Source: Roseburia sp. CAG:309 (GTDB taxonomy: Bacteria; Bacillota; Clostridia; Lachnospirales; Lachnospiraceae). From it: a stretch of 5,006 bases of DNA. The stretch is from the NCBI GenBank assembly GCA_000434115.1, contig FR893987.1, positions 1-5,006 on the forward strand, given 5' to 3'. Under the pieces are notes generated by a model. It saw only the letters and a list, made by a program, of their open reading frames with translations, searched no databases and had not been told where the DNA came from. Both the position numbers and the translations under genes were made by a program. This document shows positions 1-5,006 of this stretch, piece after piece (position 1 is the first letter of the stretch; the number at the start of each line of letters is the position of its first letter).

Positions 1-6
1 CTGCAT
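1..6 (-). CDS. Start of next gene (first two codons only), probable anti-sigma factor by context
   Basis: Only ATG CAG (Met-Gln) is inside the window; the rest lies beyond base 1. The start is supported by a good Shine-Dalgarno sequence, AAGGGAG at 20-14, with a 7-nt spacer to the ATG at 6-4. The ATG comes 4 nt after the sigma-factor stop codon (TGA, 13-11), so the two genes must be co-transcribed and are probably translationally coupled. ECF sigma factors in Firmicutes are usually followed directly by the gene for their membrane anti-sigma factor. That is the only basis for the identity; nothing in the visible protein supports it. Confidence 0.6.
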
Positions 7-10
7 CTTA

Positions 11-487
11 TCACTCCCTTTCCTCATTTTCTTCTATTAATTTTTTCAACTCATTCCTGGCCCGGAACAGTCTGGATTTTACTGTCCCTTGCGGAACATG
101 CAGCATTTTAGCGATTTCTTTTACCTGAAATCCCTGATAATAATGTAATACAACGATAACACGCAGATCCTCGTCCAGTGAAAAGATAAATTCCCATACT
201 TTCTTAGTCTGTTCATTTTCCTGCGAAAGAAATTTTTCAATCTCATCCGTAAAAAGATACCGGTTTCTTTTCTTAATTTCCTTTCTGGCATTGTTCACTA
301 GTATCTGTATCAGCCAGCTTTTGAATTTTTCCTCATCGCGAAGAGTATGTATTTTCTCATAAGCCGTCAATATCGTCTCTGCCACGACATCTTCGGCATC
401 ATGATAATTGTTCACAATACTATTTGCCAAAAGAAACATTTCCTCTTTATACCGTCGTATCTGTAAACTGAAGTATTCTTTTTTCAT
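11..487 (-). CDS. ECF-type RNA polymerase sigma factor (sigma-70 family)
   Basis: A 158-aa protein of normal ECF length with only sigma regions 2 and 4. Region 2 spans about residues 9-75. It contains the DAEDVVAETILTAYEKI segment (30-46, core RNA polymerase binding and -10 recognition) and FKSWLIQILVNNARKEIKK (55-73). Region 4 spans about 100-152 with the helix-turn-helix QVKEIAKMLHVPQGTVKSRL (121-140), which reads the -35 element. The link between them (about 76-99) is short, charged and lacks region 3, as expected for ECF factors. The ATG at 487 follows GGAGG (505-501) with a rather long 13-nt spacer; no other in-frame start fits. An ECF-type promoter lies upstream, suggesting autoregulation. 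A gene starts 4 nt downstream, probably its anti-sigma factor. It resembles the SigV/ECF30-like Firmicutes group, but the subgroup and inducing signal are not certain. Confidence 0.93.
   Translation of the reverse strand: MKKEYFSLQIRRYKEEMFLLANSIVNNYHDAEDVVAETILTAYEKIHTLRDEEKFKSWLIQILVNNARKEIKKRNRYLFTDEIEKFLSQENEQTKKVWEFIFSLDEDLRVIVVLHYYQGFQVKEIAKMLHVPQGTVKSRLFRARNELKKLIEENEERE
14..20 (-). promoter_or_regulatory. Ribosome binding site for the gene starting at base 6
   Basis: AAGGGAG on the minus strand lies within the last codons of the sigma-factor gene, 7 nt before an ATG at 6-4. It is what identifies that ATG as a gene start even though the gene leaves the window. Confidence 0.65.
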
Positions 488-500
488 GGTAAGCGCTTTT

Positions 501-505
501 CCTCC
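501..505 (-). promoter_or_regulatory. Ribosome binding site of the sigma-factor gene
   Basis: GGAGG, followed by an A-rich stretch and the ATG at 487. The 13-nt spacer is longer than the usual 6-9 nt. It begins 3 nt after a small hairpin (526-509), so initiation may depend on how the leader folds. Confidence 0.6.
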
Positions 506-508
506 ATA

Positions 509-526
509 TACTTCCCGTCGGAAGTA
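509..526 (-). other. Inverted repeat / hairpin in the sigma-gene leader
   Basis: TACTTCC-GACG-GGAAGTA is a perfect 7-bp stem with a 4-nt loop. It overlaps a 10-bp palindrome, GAAGTACTTC, at 530-521. If transcription starts about 7 nt after the proposed -10 (near base 530), this fold sits almost at the 5' end of the mRNA and 3 nt before the Shine-Dalgarno sequence. It has no T-run after it, so it is not a terminator. It could stabilise the message, tune translation or be an operator; the sequence does not decide. Confidence 0.5.
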
Positions 527-536
527 CTTCTATATA

Positions 537-565
537 TTAGATACTTTAAAAGGGCAAAAGGTTCA
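537..565 (-). promoter_or_regulatory. ECF-type promoter of the sigma-factor gene (probable autoregulation)
   Basis: On the minus strand, TGAACCTT (565-558) is followed by a 16-bp spacer (557-542) and TCTAA (541-537). The GAAC-type -35 and TCTAA-type -10 with a 16-bp spacer match the form known for ECF/RpoE-like promoters and do not resemble TTGACA/TATAAT. It lies about 50 bp upstream of an ECF gene, so the simplest reading is that the sigma factor transcribes its own operon. Predicted start of transcription is near base 530, giving a leader of about 43 nt. Confidence 0.7.
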
Positions 566-599
566 CGAGGGGGGGATTTTTTTGTGGCAAATACAAATT

Positions 600-2426
600 T
601 TATTGATAATACTGCGCCTGTGCTTCCCACATCTGCTCATAAAGATTTCCCTTTTCCTGCAGCAGAGTCTCATGGGTGCCATCCTGGACAATGTGTCCCT
701 CATTAAATACAAGGATGCGGCTGCAAAAACGGCAGCTGGACATGCGGTGCGAGATAAATACCGCGGTTTTATTCTGCACCATTTCATGAAACCGTTTATA
801 CGTCTCATATTCGCTGACCGGATCCAGCGCTGCGGTCGGTTCATCCAGGATGACAACCGGAGCATCCTTATACAACGCCCTTGCCAATGCGATCTTCTGC
901 GCCTCACCACCCGATATCTCAACGCCATTTTCCTGGATTTGGTAAATATTGGTTTCCATTCCCTGCTCCATGTCTTCCAATCGTTCCCCAAAGCCTGCCT
1001 CCTGAAGGCATCGTTCGACTTTCTTTCCATCGTATTGCAGTGCGCCTGCTACATTTTGTGCGAGTGAAAAGGAAAACAATTTGTAATCCTGAAATACGAC
1101 GGAAAAAATCTTCAGGTATTCTTCGTAATCGTAAAGCTGGATATTAATTCCATTTAACAGGATCTCGCCTTCCGTCGGATCGTACAGACGGCAGAGAAGT
1201 TTTATAAAGGTACTCTTTCCTGCACCATTTGGCCCTACCACTGCCATTTTTTCCCCAATTTCAAATTTCATGGAAACATGGTCGAGAACCATTTTTTCCG
1301 AACCGGGATAACGAAAAGAGACATCGCGGAATTCCAGTTGAAACCGGTTATCATCGCGCTTTTCGATTGGCAGCGTCCCCTCGTATTTTTTATTTTCAAG
1401 CTCCAGAAAATCATAATAATGCGCCATATAATCCGCTGTGATCTTTAACGAAATTCCTTCGTCCATAATGCTGTTCAGACCGGATAACAGTTTCAGGATC
1501 GCGGTACAGTAACATACAACATTTCCGATGCTGATCAGTTTTAAAATCCCTTTGGCTCCCACATAGACATAACAACTGAGCGATGCCAGAAATCCCGCTG
1601 CACTCTGCCCTGCCTGAAAGACCGCATAATATTTTAACTTCCACTTTGCACGTTCTTCCAGTTCATCCGCCTGGCTTTTCATGGTTTTTACAATCTTATC
1701 CTGCATATGATACATGCGGATATCTTTTCCATATTCATACTTATGTAAATAGTCCATGAAATAACTAAATGCCCGGTTAAAACCGAGTGTCTTTTCTACC
1801 AGTTTCTTCTCTTTTTCCTCATTGGTCTTCGTTACCCGGTATCGGATCCATACACTTACCGCTAATATCAGGGCAAGGATCACACCGCAGTACCACTGAT
1901 TCAAAAAAGATTCATGGCCGGCTGTCCCTTTTCCCACCGGGATAAACAGCGGGATAACGAGGGCAACAGATCCTGCTATCGTTAATACAGCCTCCAGTAC
2001 CGATGCCAGTTTTTCACAAAGCATATAAATTCCGCCCCCGATCGAATACGATTCCCTTGCTTTATGAACCATATCCAGGGTTTCCTTTTTTTCAAGGATC
2101 TCATAGTCCAGTTCATAACACTTTGCACTGATACTTGCATCCACGCGGGAATCCATTTCCTGCTCTTTGACGCGGAGTATACTTTCCAATCCCCACCGCA
2201 GAAGAATGAGGGCAGCACTGCCGCATGTCATCACAACGACTACTTTCATAATGATTTCCGGTCTTTGCTTTTCCACGACCATATCCAGTATTTTACTCCC
2301 CAAAATAAGTGTTACAAACGTCTGTGCCATTGCAAACGTCTTACATACCACCTGCATCGGAAGAAAAACCGGATCCATTTTATGCAGCAGACAAAGCGAT
2401 TTCCAGATTGTATTCTTTTTCAGCAT
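600..2426 (-). CDS. ABC transporter half-exporter, membrane domain plus ATPase (second of pair)
   Basis: A 608-aa protein with an N-terminal membrane domain (about 1-340, hydrophobic segments near 20-50, 61-80, 145-163, 179-195 and 268-320) fused to a C-terminal ATPase. This is the type-IV (ABCB-like) exporter layout. ATPase motifs are complete: A-loop Tyr373, Walker A GPNGAGKST (398-406), Q-loop Gln446, signature ISGGE (504-508), Walker B VVILDEP (524-530) with catalytic Glu529, D-loop ALDP (534-536 region), and switch His560 in FISHR. The signature ends in Glu instead of the usual Gln. A GKDIRMYH segment (233-240) matches the coupling region of its neighbour. No C39 peptidase domain is present, so it does not itself cleave leader peptides. 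The ATG at 2426 has AAGGAGG at 2442-2436 (9-nt spacer) and overlaps the preceding gene by 7 nt. It probably heterodimerises with that gene's product. The substrate is unknown; peptide, lipid or drug export all fit. Confidence 0.93.
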   Translation of the reverse strand: MLKKNTIWKSLCLLHKMDPVFLPMQVVCKTFAMAQTFVTLILGSKILDMVVEKQRPEIIMKVVVVMTCGSAALILLRWGLESILRVKEQEMDSRVDASISAKCYELDYEILEKKETLDMVHKARESYSIGGGIYMLCEKLASVLEAVLTIAGSVALVIPLFIPVGKGTAGHESFLNQWYCGVILALILAVSVWIRYRVTKTNEEKEKKLVEKTLGFNRAFSYFMDYLHKYEYGKDIRMYHMQDKIVKTMKSQADELEERAKWKLKYYAVFQAGQSAAGFLASLSCYVYVGAKGILKLISIGNVVCYCTAILKLLSGLNSIMDEGISLKITADYMAHYYDFLELENKKYEGTLPIEKRDDNRFQLEFRDVSFRYPGSEKMVLDHVSMKFEIGEKMAVVGPNGAGKSTFIKLLCRLYDPTEGEILLNGINIQLYDYEEYLKIFSVVFQDYKLFSFSLAQNVAGALQYDGKKVERCLQEAGFGERLEDMEQGMETNIYQIQENGVEISGGEAQKIALARALYKDAPVVILDEPTAALDPVSEYETYKRFHEMVQNKTAVFISHRMSSCRFCSRILVFNEGHIVQDGTHETLLQEKGNLYEQMWEAQAQYYQ

Positions 2427-4234
2427 TCCTCTCTTCCTCCTTCCTGTTTCCGGTAATACCGGCTTTGGATTTCAAACAGTTCCCTGTATTTTCCATTTTT
2501 TTCCATTAGCTCATCGTGGCTTCCCTGTTCTGCGATCCCTCCCTTTTCCAGAAAAAAGATCCGCTCACAAAATTTTGTACTTGCCAGACGGTGCGAGATA
2601 AATACCGCCGTTTTTCCTTCTGAAATCTCATTGTACTGTTCGTACATCCGGCTTTCTGCGATGGGATCCAGCGCGGACGTCGGCTCATCCAGCAATAACA
2701 GTCCTCCCCGTTTGTACATCGCCCTTGCCAGTAATAATTTCTGCATTTCGCCCCCGGATAACAGGACACCATTTTCATCAAACACCTGGGAAATATAGGT
2801 TTTTTCTTTCTGTGGCAATTGTTCTATTTTTTCTCTGAGTCCCGCCTTCTGAAGGCAGTTCCACAACCTGGCCGGGTTGTATTTTTCCTCTTCCGAAGTG
2901 CAGACATTACTGGTTATCGTAAACGGAAACAGCCGCACATCCTGAAAGATGGTACAAACCCGTTTTTTGTATTCTTCCGGATCAAGTTCCCGGATGTCTC
3001 TTCCATTCACAAGGATCCGTCCATGGGCAGGCTCGTACAGGCCACACAGCAGTTTTACAAGTGTCGTCTTTCCTGCCCCATTATTTCCTACGACCGCAAC
3101 TTTTTCCCCGGCACGGATCGTCAGATCCAGATCCCGGATGCTGTCACTTTCCGCCCCTTCGTATCGGAAACTGACATGTTCAAATACGATTTCCAATGGT
3201 TCTTCCCTGCTCTCTGAAAGCACGGTTTCTCCCTGTTTCGGCTCTTTATAATCCATCACTTCGCGATAATGATCGTGCTCTCTGCTTGCTTTCTGAATGG
3301 CAAAAACATTTTCCGACACCCCATAAAACCAATCCGAAAATTCCGCAATGATTCCCAGATACAATGTAAATACTGCCGGCGACACCGCCCCGGCCGCCAC
3401 CTGTGAGATCAGGATGGAATACGCAATGATATCCCGCAAAACGATACAGCACTGATCGCCAATTGTAGGAAAATACCAGCGAAGCTGATTTTTCTGATTG
3501 ACTTTCTTTTCACGGCGGATCAAGGCATCAAACATCTCACAGAACCACGGACTTAAATGATACAGGCGAATGTCTTTTCCCGTACTTTGCTCTACCGCTG
3601 CATTTCGAATATACCGCATCTGGCGGTTTACCTCAGACCGCTCATTCCACGTCGCATCCCCATACTGAATGGCATGATTTCGCAGCACAATGTCCAAAAT
3701 GCACATAACGAGCATCACACAGATAATACGCACATCCAGCACAAAAACCGCCGTCCCGTAAACGAAAAGCCCGGCCGTCTTCACGATCAATTCCGGGGTT
3801 TTATGCATCAGTTGTTCGGCTCCACAATTATCTCCCGCCAGACTATATGCTGCCTCCTGCATCTTCTTCTGTCCTTGCTGCGTCTCTACTTTGTCATAAC
3901 GGATTGTCAGTCCTTTGCAAACCAGCTGCGGCATAAAAATCCGCATCCGAACAAGAACTTCGGAAAATGACAGTCTTCCCTGAAGGATCTGATCTAATAT
4001 TTCAAGCAGTCCCACCAGGAAAAGCGCACCAAACATTTTTGCGATATACCCGCAAATACTTCCTTCCGTAATGGCAGCAATGGCAAGAGAGGGAATTGCC
4101 ATGACCAAAAACGGTTTTCCCACACTTACTATAATAGAAAGCGGTATCTGCCACCTTGTGGCCGGATACTCTTTCCATAGCACCTTCATACTCTGATACA
4201 CATTTTCTACTGCTGTCGTACCTTTATTTTTCAA
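2420..4234 (-). CDS. ABC transporter half-exporter, membrane domain plus ATPase (first of pair)
   Basis: A 604-aa protein if it starts at the TTG at 4234 (620 aa from the ATG at 4282). The TTG is preferred: AAAAGGGG (4250-4243) sits 8 nt before it, while the ATG lacks a well-placed ribosome site, overlaps a possible -10 element and adds 16 polar residues. Numbering from the longer form, the membrane domain is about 45-330 (hydrophobic near 46-72, 80-98, 165-200, 277-320) and the ATPase follows. A-loop Tyr374, Walker A GNNGAGKTT (399-407), Gln447, signature LSGGE (508-512), Walker B LLLLDEP with Glu533, and His564 in FISHR are all present. GKDIRLYH (235-242) parallels the partner. No peptidase domain is seen. 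It lies between a kinase terminator and its paralogue, so it opens a two-gene exporter operon. Both ATP sites appear catalytically competent. The substrate is unknown. Confidence 0.92.
   Translation of the reverse strand: MKNKGTTAVENVYQSMKVLWKEYPATRWQIPLSIIVSVGKPFLVMAIPSLAIAAITEGSICGYIAKMFGALFLVGLLEILDQILQGRLSFSEVLVRMRIFMPQLVCKGLTIRYDKVETQQGQKKMQEAAYSLAGDNCGAEQLMHKTPELIVKTAGLFVYGTAVFVLDVRIICVMLVMCILDIVLRNHAIQYGDATWNERSEVNRQMRYIRNAAVEQSTGKDIRLYHLSPWFCEMFDALIRREKKVNQKNQLRWYFPTIGDQCCIVLRDIIAYSILISQVAAGAVSPAVFTLYLGIIAEFSDWFYGVSENVFAIQKASREHDHYREVMDYKEPKQGETVLSESREEPLEIVFEHVSFRYEGAESDSIRDLDLTIRAGEKVAVVGNNGAGKTTLVKLLCGLYEPAHGRILVNGRDIRELDPEEYKKRVCTIFQDVRLFPFTITSNVCTSEEEKYNPARLWNCLQKAGLREKIEQLPQKEKTYISQVFDENGVLLSGGEMQKLLLARAMYKRGGLLLLDEPTSALDPIAESRMYEQYNEISEGKTAVFISHRLASTKFCERIFFLEKGGIAEQGSHDELMEKNGKYRELFEIQSRYYRKQEGGREEC
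2436..2442 (-). promoter_or_regulatory. Ribosome binding site of the second ABC gene
   Basis: AAGGAGG, 9 nt before the ATG at 2426, lies wholly inside the last codons of the upstream ABC gene. With the 7-nt overlap (ATGCTGA, start of one gene and stop of the other) it points to coupled translation and roughly equal amounts of the two subunits. Confidence 0.8.
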
Positions 4235-4242
4235 CTTGTCAT

Positions 4243-4250
4243 CCCCTTTT
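4243..4250 (-). promoter_or_regulatory. Ribosome binding site that selects the TTG start at 4234
   Basis: AAAAGGGG followed by an 8-nt spacer (ATGACAAG) and TTG. The ATG inside the spacer is out of frame with the transporter. This is the best-spaced ribosome site near the 5' end of the first ABC gene and decides the start in favour of TTG over the upstream ATG at 4282. Confidence 0.55.
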
Positions 4251-4270
4251 CTTCCAATTTTCACCCTGCT

Positions 4271-4279
4271 ATCGTAACA
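4271..4279 (-). promoter_or_regulatory. Possible extended -10 promoter element of the ABC operon
   Basis: TGTTACGAT (4279-4271) fits TG-N plus a TAnnAT-type -10 hexamer (TACGAT). No good -35 is found at 16-18 bp upstream (the bases there read about TCATTT), so the promoter would be weak unless helped by an activator. Transcription would start near 4264, leaving a leader of about 30 nt that contains the ribosome site for the TTG start and excludes the ATG at 4282. This is a prediction from motif and position only. Confidence 0.35.
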
Positions 4280-4298
4280 CATTCCCGTCCCACAAATG

Positions 4299-4331
4299 AA
4301 AAAAGTGCACGAATGGTCATTATCCGTGCAC
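4299..4331 (-). terminator. Intrinsic (Rho-independent) terminator after the kinase gene
   Basis: The stem GTGCACGGAT / ATTCGTGCAC (4331-4322 with 4314-4305) has 10 base pairs including one G-U, a 7-nt loop (AATGACC), and is followed at once by TTTTTT (4304-4299). It begins 26 nt after the kinase stop codon and separates the kinase unit from the ABC operon. It is one-directional: the opposite strand lacks a T-run after the stem. Confidence 0.8.
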
Positions 4332-4334
4332 GAA
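4305..4334 (-). repeat. Direct repeat TTCGTGCAC with 12-bp spacer, candidate response-regulator site
   Basis: TTCGTGCAC occurs at 4334-4326 and again at 4313-4305, identical in all 9 bases and separated by 12 bp, so the copies are 21 bp (two helical turns) apart. LytTR-family regulators such as AgrA bind 9-bp direct repeats with this spacing. The sequence agrees only partly with the AgrA consensus (about 6 of 9 positions). Part of the repeat is explained by the terminator stem, since GTGCAC is its own reverse complement, but the TTC ahead of the first copy is not needed for the hairpin. It lies just upstream of where the ABC promoter's -35 would be. Confidence 0.35.
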
Positions 4335-4357
4335 CTGCATTTTCTTACTCTCTTTCT

Positions 4358-5006
4358 TTACAACGGAAACATCACTTCTGTTGCAAACACTCCCGGCTCA
4401 TTTTTTCGATTTACATAACCATCATATTTTTCCGCAATACGGTCTATCCTGCGTAACCCAAAGCCATGTTCTCCCTGCTTTTGAGTTACAAATTCTGCCA
4501 AATATTTTCGTCTTTTCTCACATGTTGCATTGGAGACGGAAATGTACAGCTGCTTTTTAAAAATGCCGATATATATGCGCATAAAACGCCCGCTTTCTTT
4601 CACTTTCACACAGGATTCGATCGCATTGTCCAAAAGATTTCCTAATACCGCACACAGATCCACATCGGAAACGGTAAGCGCCGCAGGAATCTTCGCCGTA
4701 CAGTCCACTTGTATGTCCTGTTTTTCCGCCATTGAAATCTTACTGCTGAGGATCGCATCCGCACATACATTTCCGGTCCGGACTGCCATATCGATCCCAT
4801 CCAGGTCTTCTTCAAGATGATCCAGATAATCTACCATCTCTTCTGCCTGATCCATCGACATATAGGCCTTCATCATTTGCATATGATTGTGATAATCATG
4901 CCGCCATCCGCGCATTGTCTCATAAATATTCTGAACCTCTTCCCGCTGTTTTTTCAATACCTCATCCTGATATTCTCCGATTTTTTTCAACTGGCGATGC
5001 CGCAGC
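4358..5006 (-). CDS. AgrC-like GHKL sensor histidine kinase, C-terminal part (5' end outside window)
   Basis: The reading frame stays open to base 5006, upstream of the TTG at 4990, so the gene is cut by the window edge and its sensor domain, probably membrane-bound, is not visible. About 215 residues remain. Counting from the TTG at 4990: a charged helix leads into the H-box WRHDYHNHMQ (29-38) with His31 as the likely phosphorylated residue. The N-box GNLLDNAIES (117-126) and the G-box region GEHGFGLRRI (173-182) form the ATP site. RHDYHNH with a short ATPase domain ending soon after the G-box is typical of the HPK10 (AgrC/ComD-like) family. These kinases usually sense peptides and act through LytTR-domain response regulators. 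No regulator or agrBD gene is in view. It ends 26 nt before an intrinsic terminator, so it is transcribed separately from the ABC genes. Confidence 0.9.
   Translation of the reverse strand, partial: LRHRQLKKIGEYQDEVLKKQREEVQNIYETMRGWRHDYHNHMQMMKAYMSMDQAEEMVDYLDHLEEDLDGIDMAVRTGNVCADAILSSKISMAEKQDIQVDCTAKIPAALTVSDVDLCAVLGNLLDNAIESCVKVKESGRFMRIYIGIFKKQLYISVSNATCEKRRKYLAEFVTQKQGEHGFGLRRIDRIAEKYDGYVNRKNEPGVFATEVMFPL

Noticed and set aside
566..640. Possible terminator after the second ABC gene
   Set aside because: Only a weak AT-rich pairing (TTTGT with ACAAA) can be drawn and the A7 and C7 runs do not form a stem with a following T-run on the minus strand.
563..1030. A 155-codon open frame on the minus strand inside the second ABC gene
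   Set aside because: Out of frame with an intact ABC ATPase domain whose motifs are all in the other frame; arginine-rich, low-plausibility protein.
408..1067. A 219-codon open frame on the plus strand
   Set aside because: It lies opposite the sigma gene's 5' end, the promoter region and the ABC ATPase domain, has no ribosome site and shows no recognisable domain. It is an antisense shadow of the real genes.
3557..3970. A 137-codon open frame on the plus strand
   Set aside because: Antisense to the membrane domain of the first ABC gene, no ribosome site, no family resemblance.
4283..4357. A small peptide gene (autoinducer or precursor) between the kinase and the ABC genes
   Set aside because: The only ATG-started frame on the minus strand there gives MQFVHG and stops; the space is taken up by the terminator and promoter region.
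4358..4990. The TTG at 4990 as a true start of the kinase gene
   Set aside because: The frame remains open upstream to the window edge, no ribosome site precedes the TTG, and AgrC-type kinases normally have a membrane sensor domain before this point.

Overview
The window looks like chromosomal DNA from a low-to-mid GC Firmicute, most likely a gut-type Clostridia (Lachnospiraceae-like). This rests on moderate GC, strong AAGGAGG-type Shine-Dalgarno sites, tight gene packing, an AgrC-type GHKL kinase and an ECF sigma factor of a Firmicutes type. The species cannot be named from the sequence alone. Every supported gene is on the minus strand, so transcription runs from high to low coordinates.

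In order of transcription: (1) 5006-4358 is the C-terminal part of an AgrC-like (HPK10) sensor histidine kinase whose N-terminal sensor lies outside the window. (2) 4334-4299 is a hairpin plus T6 intrinsic terminator that ends the kinase unit. The same bases carry a 9-bp direct repeat with a 12-bp spacer, the layout of LytTR response-regulator sites. (3) 4276-4271 is a possible extended -10 for the next unit. (4) 4234-2420 and 2426-600 are two consecutive full-length ABC half-transporters (membrane domain plus ATPase domain). They overlap by 7 nt and probably form a heterodimeric exporter. (5) 599-488 is a 112-nt gap with homopolymer tracts, a clear ECF-type promoter and a 5'-UTR hairpin. (6) 487-11 is an ECF sigma factor. 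(7) 6-1 is the first two codons of a further gene, 4 nt after the sigma stop and with its own ribosome binding site; by context it is probably the anti-sigma factor.

The inferred picture is two adjacent signalling units. A peptide-sensing kinase, with a LytTR regulator not visible here, may control an exporter pair. An ECF sigma factor that appears to drive its own promoter follows. No intrinsic terminator is visible between the exporter and the sigma gene, so read-through could link them. No agrB/agrD, lanthipeptide enzyme, precursor peptide, mobile element, RNA gene or CRISPR array was seen. The exporter substrate is unknown.
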